From positions 222,366 through 286,365 of the forward strand of contig NZ_SUUH01000001.1 in assembly GCF_015062615.1 (NCBI RefSeq): DNA of 64,000 nt. Reading direction: 5' to 3'. Below, piece after piece: positions 18,464 to 27,469 of this stretch. The first letter of the stretch is position 1. The number at the start of each line of letters is the position of its first letter. Below the pieces are notes generated by a model. That model saw nothing but the letters and a program-made list of their open reading frames with translations, was not told the DNA's origin and did no database searches. The stretch is from Denitrobacterium detoxificans (GTDB taxonomy: Bacteria > Actinomycetota > Coriobacteriia > Coriobacteriales > Eggerthellaceae). A program made the position numbers and the translations under genes.

Positions 18464-19747
18464 TTATACAGTCTCGAGCGAACGCGCCGTTTCAAGCGCC
18501 AGGTTCAGTTGCTCGTCACCGTCTTCGCTGGCGTTATCGGCTACAACAACGTCAGGAGAAATGCCACTGGAATCGATGGCGTAGCCCTTGGGCGTACTGT
18601 AATAGGCGCTGGTGTAGCGAAGGGCCCCACCAAAGGAGAGCTCCACCACCGACTGAACGGAGCCCTTGCCCATGGTACGCTCGCCCACGATAACCGCCCT
18701 GTCGGTATCTTGCAGGGCGCCTGCGATAACCTCGGACGTAGACGCGGTATTGCCGTTCACCAAGACAACCAAGGGCAGCGTCGTCGCTACGGAACCAGTT
18801 GCGGTGCGCGTAGAAGTAGATGCCTTCGTCTGGATATTCACGATCGTGCCACTACCAACGAACAGCGAAGCGATGTCGACGGCCTGCGTCAGATAACCGC
18901 CGGGATTGTCACGCAAATCGAGCACGAAGCTCTTCGCGCCTTCGGCAGCAAGGGAGTTGACGGCGGTTTCCACGAGCGTATCGGCATTCTGCGTGATCTG
19001 GGCAAGCTTGATGTAGCCAACGCCATCGACGAGCTCGGTAGTTACATTGGGCTCGGAATAATCGCTGCACGTAAGCGTGACCGTAAATTCATCACCGCCT
19101 TCTGCATCGAGCGACGCGGGACGACGGAACGTAAGAACGACCGAACTGCCCCTATCACGGGAAACCTGCTTCACGACCTCGGCAGCCGTCCAACCATCGG
19201 TGCCACGATCGCCATCGATAGCGACGACGAAATCCCCCGTCTGCACGCCGGCAGCCTCGGCTTCGGAACCCGAGAAAATATCGACCGCATACGCCTGGCC
19301 GTCGCTCTCAGCGAAGAGAATGCCAACACCTGCGTAGGTGGCAGACATCTCCTTTAGGTACGCAGAGTAGTGCGGTTCGTCGTAATAACGCAGATAGGAA
19401 TCATCGGTCGAATCGGCAAGAGCCTTGAGCACGTTTTCCGTAGCCGTATCGAGACTATACGTATCGAGGCTTTCGGAACTAAGGATGCCCTGAATCTCCG
19501 CTACGCGCGCGGAAAGCGAATCGTATGTGTTGCCCGATACAGTAAGACCGGGATTCTGGGAGCTATCGGCAGAGGAATCGTCGAGACCCAAGCGATCGAC
19601 CACGACATCGTTACCGCGTAGGGCAAAGCCGGCAAGGAAGGCAGCAGCCACGAACAACAGGCTGACCAGCATTTTGATCAGCCTGATGTTGTGTGCATCG
19701 CGCTTGCGAATGCTTTTCTTAGCGTTGCGTGTAATCTTGCGCGCCAT
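18464..19747 (-). CDS. S41 family C-terminal processing protease
   Basis: Ctp proteases act outside the membrane on C-termini of envelope proteins. The 427 residues start with a basic segment and one membrane anchor (about 23-45), then a PDZ domain (YAGVGILFAESDGQAYAVDIFSGSEAEAAGVQTGDFVVAIDGD), and the tail-specific protease core with the Ser-containing NGNTASTSEVIAGALQD and the Lys-containing GERTMGKGSVQSVVELS, the Ser-Lys dyad. It lies between ftsX and rnr; the ftsE-ftsX-ctp order is a conserved cluster that hints at cell-wall hydrolase control. Confidence 0.94.
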   Translation of the reverse strand: MARKITRNAKKSIRKRDAHNIRLIKMLVSLLFVAAAFLAGFALRGNDVVVDRLGLDDSSADSSQNPGLTVSGNTYDSLSARVAEIQGILSSESLDTYSLDTATENVLKALADSTDDSYLRYYDEPHYSAYLKEMSATYAGVGILFAESDGQAYAVDIFSGSEAEAAGVQTGDFVVAIDGDRGTDGWTAAEVVKQVSRDRGSSVVLTFRRPASLDAEGGDEFTVTLTCSDYSEPNVTTELVDGVGYIKLAQITQNADTLVETAVNSLAAEGAKSFVLDLRDNPGGYLTQAVDIASLFVGSGTIVNIQTKASTSTRTATGSVATTLPLVVLVNGNTASTSEVIAGALQDTDRAVIVGERTMGKGSVQSVVELSFGGALRYTSAYYSTPKGYAIDSSGISPDVVVADNASEDGDEQLNLALETARSLETV

Positions 19748-19771
19748 GAGCGCTAGCCCACGATTCCTTTA

Positions 19772-20686
19772 CTACACCTTCAGGTAACGACGCATGGCAA
19801 GCGTCGAACCGAGCAGGCCGATGACCAGGCCGCTCACGAACAGGATAACGTAAATGAAGAGGAATGACGAGCCTGCAATATCGATGGGCAACCAGGGCAA
19901 TGCCGCCTGGAAGCGAGGCATGGCCAGGTTGCGGAGCAACTCGAGCACGACGACCGCCAGAGCAGCGCCAATAATGGCGTGCAGTGCGCCTTCCATGAGG
20001 AAGGGCCCACGAATGAAGTTATTGGACGCACCCACGAGACGCATGATGGCGATTTCCTTGCGACGGGCAAGGATGGAAAGACGAATCGTGTTGTTGATGA
20101 ACACGAATGCGATGAAGATGAGCAGGGCAACCAAGGCAATGCCGACGTAGCGGATGTAGTTGGTAACCGTGAACAGCTTTTCGACCGTCTTCTGGCCATA
20201 CTTGAGCGAATCGCTGGGATCGCTGGTGTTGTCGCAGATCTTCTGGAACGTAGAGTTGTTCAAGATCTGGTCGGCAACATCTTCGACCTGTTGAGCTTCG
20301 GAAAGCTCTACTTCGATGGAAGCGGGAAGCGGGTTCTCGCCATCGAGCTGGTCGACGATTTCGGGATTGCTCGTCATGGAGTTCTTGAAGTTCTCGAGAG
20401 CCTGGTCCTTCGTGGTGAAGGAAACGGTGGAAACGCCGCTCATGCTCTTGATTTCATTCTGAAGCGATTGGATGTCGCTTTCGGAAGCATCGTCGGCGAT
20501 GTACGCCGTGATGGAAACCTTGCTCTCGACGGAGTTGACGATGTTGTCGACAACGAAACCGCCGATGAGGAAGATTCCGATAATCATCAGCGAGAGAAAA
20601 ATCGTAACGATGGAACCGAGCGCCGTGGAGAGGTTACGAGCGAACCCCTTGAGCGACTCGGAGAAGAAATAGCCCAAACTAGACAT
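19772..20686 (-). CDS. ftsX: Cell division protein FtsX
   Basis: FtsX is the membrane subunit that, with FtsE, activates peptidoglycan hydrolases at the septum. The 304 residues have one N-terminal membrane segment (IVTIFLSLMIIGIFLIGGFVV), an extracellular loop of about 120 residues (SKVSITAYIADDASESDI onward), and three more membrane segments at the C-terminus. The ATG at 20686 overlaps the ftsE stop by 8 bp; the longer open frame upstream is not coding. A hydrolase partner with a coiled-coil domain is not seen here. Confidence 0.95.
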   Translation of the reverse strand: MSSLGYFFSESLKGFARNLSTALGSIVTIFLSLMIIGIFLIGGFVVDNIVNSVESKVSITAYIADDASESDIQSLQNEIKSMSGVSTVSFTTKDQALENFKNSMTSNPEIVDQLDGENPLPASIEVELSEAQQVEDVADQILNNSTFQKICDNTSDPSDSLKYGQKTVEKLFTVTNYIRYVGIALVALLIFIAFVFINNTIRLSILARRKEIAIMRLVGASNNFIRGPFLMEGALHAIIGAALAVVVLELLRNLAMPRFQAALPWLPIDIAGSSFLFIYVILFVSGLVIGLLGSTLAMRRYLKV

Positions 20687-21557
20687 CGAAACCGTACACC
20701 CCCCTGTCCTGGTCGCGCGTGAGATGACCCTTGTCGAGCGCGATAACGCGACGACGCATGTTATCGACCATTTCGCGGTCGTGCGTGGCAACGAGCACCG
20801 TGGTGCCGGTACGGTTAATGCGTTCCAAAAGATCCATGATGCCGCGCGACGTTTGCGGGTCAAGGTTACCCGTAGGCTCGTCGCAAATGAGCAGCGGCGG
20901 GCGGTTCACGATGGCACGCGCGATGGAAACGCGCTGCTGCTCGCCGCCGGAAAGCTGATCGGGGCGCTTGTCGAGCTTATCCTGCAAGCCAACGAGGCGA
21001 AGAACCTCGGGCACCTGCGTGCGAATAACGTGGCGCGACTTGCCAATTACCTCGAGTGCGAACGCGACGTTCTCGAAGACCGTCTTGTTCGGAAGCAGCT
21101 TGAAGTCCTGGAATACCGTGCCGATGTTGCGGCGCAGGTACGGCACGCGCCAATTGCGCATGGTGGAAAGGTCTTCGTCGGCGATGTAGATATGGCCTTC
21201 GGTAGGCTTGATCTCGCGAATGATCATACGCGTGAGCGTGGTCTTGCCGGAACCGGAATGACCGACCAGGAAGACGAATTCGCCGGCGTAGACCTGCAGA
21301 GACACATCGTAGAGCGCAGGCTTGCTAGGCTGAGCGGGATAGATTTTCGTCACATGGTCGAACGTGACGACGGGAGTGCCCGAAGGCTGCTGCATGCTGT
21401 CGAGGTCGAGGTCAGGCAGAGTGGAAGACAGCTGGGCCGTCATCTGCTTGGCATGACCCGCACGCGCACCCGCGGGATACGCACCAGGCGTATTGGTCCC
21501 TTGGTTGTTAGCGTTTGTCACAGAATGCTCCGTTCGAATAGTGATGTACTGAGACAC
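20679..21557 (-). CDS. ftsE: Cell division ATP-binding protein FtsE with an N-terminal extension
   Basis: FtsE is the ATPase of the FtsEX complex. The ATPase core starts only at about residue 64 ([12 protein letters not shown]) and shows Walker [14 protein letters not shown], signature [15 protein letters not shown], Walker [16 protein letters not shown] and the switch His in VATHDREMV. Typical FtsE is about 228 residues; this frame gives 292 because of an Asn/Gly/Ala/Pro-rich leader of about 62 residues. Internal Met codons at residues 39 and 54 are possible starts, so the extension may be partly or wholly untranslated. Confidence 0.94.
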   Translation of the reverse strand: MSQYITIRTEHSVTNANNQGTNTPGAYPAGARAGHAKQMTAQLSSTLPDLDLDSMQQPSGTPVVTFDHVTKIYPAQPSKPALYDVSLQVYAGEFVFLVGHSGSGKTTLTRMIIREIKPTEGHIYIADEDLSTMRNWRVPYLRRNIGTVFQDFKLLPNKTVFENVAFALEVIGKSRHVIRTQVPEVLRLVGLQDKLDKRPDQLSGGEQQRVSIARAIVNRPPLLICDEPTGNLDPQTSRGIMDLLERINRTGTTVLVATHDREMVDNMRRRVIALDKGHLTRDQDRGVYGFDV

Positions 21558-21577
21558 AATGCCATTCTAGCATGGTG

Positions 21578-22549
21578 CTATTTTGCCACGATGCTCTCCA
21601 CAGCTTCAACAATGGCCTTGGAATCGAGCCCGAAGTACGACATGAGCTCCTCGAACGACCCGGATTTGCCGAATTTGTCGTTCATGGCCACGAAAGCGCA
21701 ACGCGTGGGATGGTTCAGCGCCAGCGTTTCCGCAACGGCCGAGCACAGGCCTCCGAACTTGGAATGCTCTTCGGCAACGACCACGCGACCCGTCTTGCGA
21801 GCCGATGCGAGGATGGTCTCCTCGTCGAGCGGCTTCACGCAGAACGCGTCGATGACCTCGGCGGAAATGCCGCGTTCGGCAAGTTCGTCGGCAGCCAGCA
21901 GGGCTTCGCGGATTTCCACGCCATTGGCAACGATGGTGACATCGGTACCCTCGCGCAGCACATATGCGCGGCCCACTTCCAGTTCCACGCCAGGAGCGTA
22001 GACAGCGGGAACGGCGGCGCGCCCCATGCGCACGTACACGGGGCCATCGGTCTTCGCGGCAAGCTTGATGGAGCTGCGAGCGGCTTCGTAATCGGCGGGA
22101 ACGAGTACCGTCATACCAGGCAGCTCGCGCATGAGCGCAACGTCTTCCAGCATCTGGTGGCTACCGCCATCGGGACCAACGGAAACGCCCGCATGCGTGG
22201 GGCAAATCTTCACGTTCAGACCGGAATAGGCAACCGTGTTGCGAATCTGGTCGTAAGCACGGCCCGTGCCGAAAACGGCGAACGAACCGGTAAAGGCAAT
22301 CTGGCCAGCCAGGGAAAGGCCCGCGGCCACGTCAATCATGTTCTGCTCGGCAATGCCGCAGTTGAACAGTCGATCGGCGTTGTCATCGGAAGCCTTGGCG
22401 AACTTGGCCGTGGTGGTGGAGCCGGAAAGGTCGGCATCTACGGCAACGACGGGCACGCCCTCTTCAGCGAGTTCCGCAAGGGTTACGCCAAACGCAGCGC
22501 GCGTGGCCTTCTTCTCCTGAGCCTGTTCGGGAGTGGCGAATTCTACCAT
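21578..22549 (-). CDS. Transketolase, C-terminal subunit
   Basis: Split transketolases pair an N-terminal thiamine-pyrophosphate half with this pyrimidine-binding and C-terminal half. The 323 residues begin MVEFATPEQAQEKKATRAAFG and contain VDADLSGSTTTAKFA, the GIAEQNMIDVAAGLSLAG motif with the catalytic Glu that contacts the cofactor, and VAEEHSKFGGLCSAVAE. The ATG at 22549 overlaps none of the N-half and lies 13 bp after its stop. It acts in the pentose-phosphate pathway or in aromatic and nucleotide precursor supply. Confidence 0.94.
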   Translation of the reverse strand: MVEFATPEQAQEKKATRAAFGVTLAELAEEGVPVVAVDADLSGSTTTAKFAKASDDNADRLFNCGIAEQNMIDVAAGLSLAGQIAFTGSFAVFGTGRAYDQIRNTVAYSGLNVKICPTHAGVSVGPDGGSHQMLEDVALMRELPGMTVLVPADYEAARSSIKLAAKTDGPVYVRMGRAAVPAVYAPGVELEVGRAYVLREGTDVTIVANGVEIREALLAADELAERGISAEVIDAFCVKPLDEETILASARKTGRVVVAEEHSKFGGLCSAVAETLALNHPTRCAFVAMNDKFGKSGSFEELMSYFGLDSKAIVEAVESIVAK

Positions 22550-22562
22550 GCCTGGGCCTCCT

Positions 22563-23381
22563 CTAAGCCTGAAGCTCGGCCAGTGCGGTGGCCAGCTGCT
22601 CTGCATTGGGGGCCTTGCCATGCCAGCCCACCTGATTTTCCATGAACGAAACGCCCTTGCCCTTTACCGTGTGGGCAATGACGGCGTGCGGCACCTGGCC
22701 ACCCTGCTGCTTGAGGGCGGAAAGGTGCTCGATGAGCGCAGGGATGTCGTGTCCGTCGACTTCGGATACGCTCCAGCCAAACGCCTTGAATTTGTCGGCA
22801 AGCGAACCGTCCTGCACGACTTCCTGAACAGGACCATCGATTTGAAGGCCGTTGGAGTCGACAATGGCGATGAGGTTGCCAAGCTTCTGGTGCGCAGCGA
22901 ACATAGCCGCTTCCCATACCTGGCCCTCTTCGCATTCGCCGTCGCCGAGTACCGTGAAGACGCGGGCATCGTTGCTGTTCAGGCGCAGACCACACGCAAG
23001 GCCGGCAGCCACGGAAAGGCCCTGGCCAAGCGAACCGGTGGACACCTCAACACCCGGAACCAAATGGCAATCGGGATGGCCCTGCAGACGCGTGCCGAGC
23101 TTACGGAGCGTCATGAGCTCGTCATGAGGGAAATAACCAGCATGCGCCAAGGCGGCATAGAGTGCCGGGGCGGCGTGACCCTTTGCGAGGATGAAGCGAT
23201 CGCGCGTATCATCGGCAGGGTTCGCCGGATCGTGCTTCATGACACCGCCGAAGTAAAGCGCCGTGAGAATGTCGATGCACGAAAGGGAGCCACCCGGATG
23301 GCCGCTACCTGCCTCGGCGATCATCTTCACGATATCGACGCGCATGGCGCGCGCACGATCTTGCAAAGCCATTGAGTCCAT
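22563..23381 (-). CDS. Transketolase, N-terminal subunit
   Basis: This is the thiamine-pyrophosphate-binding half of the split enzyme. The 272 residues include EAGSGHPGGSLSCIDILTALYFG (about 23-45), FILAKGHAAPALYAALA, GSLGQGLSVAAGLA and the TPP motif GDGECEEGQVWEAAMFA ending in IVDSNGLQIDG. The ATG at 23381 follows AGGAAGGATTAGG, so the first Met rather than the Met three codons later is used. It lies between prfB and the C-half. Confidence 0.94.
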   Translation of the reverse strand: MDSMALQDRARAMRVDIVKMIAEAGSGHPGGSLSCIDILTALYFGGVMKHDPANPADDTRDRFILAKGHAAPALYAALAHAGYFPHDELMTLRKLGTRLQGHPDCHLVPGVEVSTGSLGQGLSVAAGLACGLRLNSNDARVFTVLGDGECEEGQVWEAAMFAAHQKLGNLIAIVDSNGLQIDGPVQEVVQDGSLADKFKAFGWSVSEVDGHDIPALIEHLSALKQQGGQVPHAVIAHTVKGKGVSFMENQVGWHGKAPNAEQLATALAELQA

Positions 23382-23392
23382 CCTAATCCTTC

Positions 23393-24481
23393 CTATTGGG
23401 AAACACGCCAGCGGTGATAGCCGATGACGAATTCCTCGAGTTCCCCACCCAGCACCGCGTCGACGTTGCCCGTCTCGACGCCACTGCGCAGATCTTTAAC
23501 CAACTGATAAGGGTAGAGCACATAATTGCGTATTTGGCTTCCGAAGGAATTCTCCATTTTTTCGCCGCGCAATTCGGCAATCTCCTGCTGCCGCTTGCGC
23601 TCTTCCAATTCGTAGAGCTTCGCCTTCAGCACGCGGAATGCCGCGTCCTTGTTCTGAAGCTGGGATTTCTGGTTCTGACACGTAACGACCAGGCCCGTAG
23701 GCATATGCGTGAGGCGCACGGCGGAGTCGGTGGTGTTCACGCACTGCCCGCCCGGTCCGCTTGAGCGGTACACGTCGACGCGAACGTCGGCCGGATTGAG
23801 GTCGACCTCGATGTCGTCGGGCAGAACGGGCATGACCTCAACGCTGGCGAACGTGGTGTGACGTCGCTTCTTGTCGTCGGTAGGCGAAATGCGCACCAGA
23901 CGATGCACGCCGATTTCGCTGCGCAGCATGCCATAGGCGAAACGGCCGTCGACCTGGAAGCTGGCGCGCTCGATGCCGATGACCTCGCCCGGCTGGGCGT
24001 CGAGCACCTTGACGTCCCACCCCTTCCCCTCGGCATAGCGCGAGTACATGTTGAAGAGCATCTCCGTCCAGTCCTGGGCCTCGAGGCCACCGGAACCGGG
24101 GTTGACGGTCACGATGCAGGAACCCTCGTCGAAGCGCCCGTCGAACCACGATTCGATTTCGAACTGATCGAGCATGGCAACGAGGCGATTGCGCGCGGCC
24201 TCGGCCTCTTCCGCGAAATCGGGGTCCTCGTCGGCAAGGTCGCATGCCGTGCGGATGTCTTCGAGCATGCTGCAAGCAGCGCTAAACGCTTGAATAGTGG
24301 AACGCGTATCGCTCGCCTGCTTGGAAATGGCCTGCGCTCGGTCGGAGTCATTCCAAAAATCGGGCTTGGAGCATTCCTTGTCGAGCTCTGCCAGACGTTC
24401 GGTCGCCTCGTGAATATGCAGGTACTCGCGAGCGGCTTCGAGCCTGCGGGATAGTTCTTGTATGTCTTTCAGATCTGTCAC
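23393..24481 (-). CDS. prfB: Peptide chain release factor 2, no frameshift, SPT recognition motif
   Basis: RF2 releases peptides at UGA and UAA. The 362 residues carry the catalytic GGQ loop in SSGPGGQCVNTTDSAVR (about 240-256). The codon-recognition tripeptide, Ser-Pro-Phe in the family, reads Ser-Pro-Thr here (RISPTDDKKRRHTTF). The gene is open from ATG through the N-terminus, so the programmed frameshift at about codon 26 known from many bacteria is absent. It lies between secA and the transketolase pair; secA-prfB adjacency is widely conserved. Confidence 0.95.
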   Translation of the reverse strand: MTDLKDIQELSRRLEAAREYLHIHEATERLAELDKECSKPDFWNDSDRAQAISKQASDTRSTIQAFSAACSMLEDIRTACDLADEDPDFAEEAEAARNRLVAMLDQFEIESWFDGRFDEGSCIVTVNPGSGGLEAQDWTEMLFNMYSRYAEGKGWDVKVLDAQPGEVIGIERASFQVDGRFAYGMLRSEIGVHRLVRISPTDDKKRRHTTFASVEVMPVLPDDIEVDLNPADVRVDVYRSSGPGGQCVNTTDSAVRLTHMPTGLVVTCQNQKSQLQNKDAAFRVLKAKLYELEERKRQQEIAELRGEKMENSFGSQIRNYVLYPYQLVKDLRSGVETGNVDAVLGGELEEFVIGYHRWRVSQ

Positions 24482-24495
24482 TGTCTTCCTAATGC

Positions 24496-24521
24496 GCGCG
24501 TTCGCCAGAAGGCGAACGCGC
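24496..24521. terminator. Strong hairpin between secA and prfB
   Basis: GCGCGTTCGCC (24496-24506) and GGCGAACGCGC (24511-24521) form an 11-bp perfect stem with an AGAA loop. No T run follows on the minus strand, so it may be a partial or factor-dependent terminator or a processing site between secA and prfB. Confidence 0.5.
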
Positions 24522-24529
24522 TGTAATGC

Positions 24530-27355
24530 CTAGTTGTCGAGCATGCCCGGACGGCCGTGGCACTTTTTGAACTTCTTGCCACTGCCACATGGGCAAAGGT
24601 CGTTACGACCCACATTGGCGTAGGGGTCGTCCTTGTCCTTTACGAAGGTGGACGGCTTGGCCGTAGCGGCGGGCTTGGGAACGGCGGTGGGCACGGGCGC
24701 CGACGTTTGCGCAGCCGCGGCCGCCTGCTGCACGCGCTGAGCCGTGCTGCGCGAAGAATCATCGAGTGTCTGCTGGGGCGACGAATAGCTGATCTTGCCC
24801 CTAAGCGGATCGGACTGCTCGGGCACGGTGGGGGCGGCCTTCTTGGCAATCTGCAGACGCAGGATAGTGCGTAGGAATGCCTCGTACATACCACTCGTCA
24901 TCTCGCCAAATGCACGATGTGCCTCGTTCTTGTACTCGACGAGCGGATCGCGCTGGCCAAACGCACGCAGGCCAATGCCCGTGCGTAGATAATCCATGTT
25001 CGACAGATGCTCCATCCAGCGGGTGTCGATGATGCGGAGCATGATGTTGGCCTCGAGGCCCTTCATGACCTCATCGCCCAAAAGCGCGTGCTTTTCCTCG
25101 TAGATGCGACTGAATTCGTCGACGATGGCATCGGCAACGATCTCGGGGTCGTCTTCGTGGTCGATGGATTCCGTGGAAAACGGTACGCCGTCCATGTTCT
25201 GAACCCACACGTCGACGGAATGCATATCCCAGTCGTCGCTGGGCGAGCGATCGGGGCAGTTCTCCTGAACGATGGGCTCAACGCAATCACGCATGATTGC
25301 GGGAACTCGCTCGGAGACATCCTTGCCGTCGAGGATGGCATTGCGCTCCTCGTAGATGGCCTTGCGCTGCAGATTCATGACGTCGTCGTATTCGAGAACG
25401 TTCTTACGTGCGGCAAAGTTCATCGTCTCGACCTGGCGCTGGGCGTTCTCGATGGCCTTGGATACCATGGACGCCTGGATGGGCATGTCCTCGGGCATCT
25501 CGGTGCGCTCCATCATGGCGCCGATCTTGTCCATGCGGTCGCCGCCAAACAGGCGCATCAGGTCGTCTTCCAGAGAAAGGTAGAACTGCGTGGAACCCGG
25601 ATCGCCCTGACGGCCAGCACGACCGCGCAGCTGATTGTCGATTCGACGGCTCTCATGGCGTTCGGTGCCAATGACGCAAAGGCCACCCGCGGCAAGCACC
25701 TTGTCGTGTTCGGCGCTGGTGATGGCCTTGGCCTCCTTCAGCGCAAGGGCGCGCTGCTCTTCGGAGGCTGCAGGCATCTCGCCTTCCTCGACTTCCGTGC
25801 CAGGTTCCAAGTCGGGGTTGAGCCCCTTACCGCGCAGCACGTCTTCCATGAGCACTTCGGGATTGCCGCCAAGCAGGATGTCGGTACCACGACCAGCCAT
25901 GTTCGTGGCGATGGTAACGGCACCAACGCGACCAGCCTGGGCAATGATATGAGCTTCGCGCTCGTGGTTCTTCGCATTCAGCGTTTCGTGAACGATACCG
26001 CGCTTGTCGAGAAGGCGCGAGAGGCGCTCGGAATTCTCGATGGACACCGTACCAATCAGGCAAGGCTGGCCCGCATCGTGACGACGCTGGATATCATCGG
26101 CCACGGCATTGAACTTCGCATCAATGGTGCGGTAGATCAGGTCGTTTTCGTCTTTACGGGCAACCGGCTTGTTCGGCGGAATAGCCATGACCGGCAGCTT
26201 GTAAATCTCCCTGAACTCGGAATCCTCGGTCATGGCGGTACCCGTCATGCCCGAGAGCTTTTCGTATAGGCGGAAGTAGTTCTGCAGCGTAATGGTGGCA
26301 AGCGTCTGGTTCTCTTCCTTTACCAGCACGCCTTCCTTGGCCTCGATAGCCTGATGCAGGCCTTCCGACCAGCGACGGCCTTCCATGATGCGACCCGTAA
26401 ACTCGTCGACGATCTTCACCTCGCCGTTGGCGACCACGTAATCCTTGTCGCGATGGAAGAGGAACTGAGCCTTCAGGGCCTGCTGCAGATGATTTGCAAG
26501 CAGACCAGAGGGATCGTTGTACAGATCTTCGATGCCCAGACGATTCTCGATCTTCACCAGGCCGCTTTCCGTAGCGGTAATGGTGCGCTTCGCCTCGTCC
26601 ATCTCGAAGTCCTCGCCCTCGCGCAGACCGGGCATAACACGCGCGAACTTGCGATACGTGTCGGCCGCCTGGCTACCCGCGCCCGAGATGATGAGCGGCG
26701 TACGCGCTTCGTCGATGAGAATGGAATCGACCTCGTCGACGACCGCGAAATGATGGCCACGCTGCACGCGCCTATCGGCACGCGTGACCATGTTGTCACG
26801 CAGGTAGTCGAAGCCGAATTCGGAGTTCGTGCCATACGTGACGTCGGCCTTGTAGGCAGGAATCTTGCCTTCGGGGCGCATGCCATTCTGAATGAGGCCC
26901 ACTTCCATGCCCAGGAAGCGATAGACGCGGCCCATCCACTCGCTGTCGCGCTTGGCCAGATAGTCGTTGACGGTGACGATGTGAACGTTGTTGCCGCCCA
27001 GGGCATTCAGGTAACCGGCGAGCGTGGAGACGAGCGTCTTGCCTTCGCCCGTTTTCATCTCGGCGATCTGGCCATCATTCAACGCCATGCCGCCGATGAG
27101 CTGCACATCGAAGTGACGCAGCCCCAGCGTGCGCTTGGATGCTTCCCTTACGCAGGCAAAGGCCTGGGGAAGCAGTTCGTTTTCGCTTTCGCCATTCTGT
27201 ATGCGCTGGCGAAATTCGAACGTGAGGGCACGGAGCTCTTCATCGCTACGCGCTTCCATTTCGGTTTCGAGGGAGTTGATACGATCGACGACAGCCTGAT
27301 ATTTTTTGAGCTGACGTCCCTCGCCCATCGTGAGAATCTTGGAAAACAATCCCAT
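24530..27355 (-). CDS. secA: Preprotein translocase ATPase SecA
   Basis: SecA drives export through SecYEG. The 941 residues show Walker A AEMKTGEGKTLVSTLAGYLNAL (about 100), the DEAD-type VDEVDSILIDEARTPLIISG (about 205-225), NMAGRGTDILLGGNPE, the QLRGRAGRQGDPGSTQFYLSLEDDLM motif, and a Pro/Ala-rich linker leading to the C-terminal zinc motif VGRNDLCPCGSGKKFKKCHGR. Length and domains are standard. The 115 bp upstream to the next gene should hold its promoter (a TATGCT at about 27411 is possible). Confidence 0.98.
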   Translation of the reverse strand: MGLFSKILTMGEGRQLKKYQAVVDRINSLETEMEARSDEELRALTFEFRQRIQNGESENELLPQAFACVREASKRTLGLRHFDVQLIGGMALNDGQIAEMKTGEGKTLVSTLAGYLNALGGNNVHIVTVNDYLAKRDSEWMGRVYRFLGMEVGLIQNGMRPEGKIPAYKADVTYGTNSEFGFDYLRDNMVTRADRRVQRGHHFAVVDEVDSILIDEARTPLIISGAGSQAADTYRKFARVMPGLREGEDFEMDEAKRTITATESGLVKIENRLGIEDLYNDPSGLLANHLQQALKAQFLFHRDKDYVVANGEVKIVDEFTGRIMEGRRWSEGLHQAIEAKEGVLVKEENQTLATITLQNYFRLYEKLSGMTGTAMTEDSEFREIYKLPVMAIPPNKPVARKDENDLIYRTIDAKFNAVADDIQRRHDAGQPCLIGTVSIENSERLSRLLDKRGIVHETLNAKNHEREAHIIAQAGRVGAVTIATNMAGRGTDILLGGNPEVLMEDVLRGKGLNPDLEPGTEVEEGEMPAASEEQRALALKEAKAITSAEHDKVLAAGGLCVIGTERHESRRIDNQLRGRAGRQGDPGSTQFYLSLEDDLMRLFGGDRMDKIGAMMERTEMPEDMPIQASMVSKAIENAQRQVETMNFAARKNVLEYDDVMNLQRKAIYEERNAILDGKDVSERVPAIMRDCVEPIVQENCPDRSPSDDWDMHSVDVWVQNMDGVPFSTESIDHEDDPEIVADAIVDEFSRIYEEKHALLGDEVMKGLEANIMLRIIDTRWMEHLSNMDYLRTGIGLRAFGQRDPLVEYKNEAHRAFGEMTSGMYEAFLRTILRLQIAKKAAPTVPEQSDPLRGKISYSSPQQTLDDSSRSTAQRVQQAAAAAQTSAPVPTAVPKPAATAKPSTFVKDKDDPYANVGRNDLCPCGSGKKFKKCHGRPGMLDN

Positions 27356-27469
27356 TGAGCTTCACTTTCTTGTGAACGGTACACCCCATAGTTATCAACG
27401 TTTCACTCTAGCATAGACGCAAGGTGTTCACAGTAATACCAATGTTACCCAGCGGATACTCGATTGGCC

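Noticed and set aside
24380..24481. RF2 programmed frameshift site
   Set aside because: The frame is continuous from ATG; no CTT TGA C-type site is present near codon 26.
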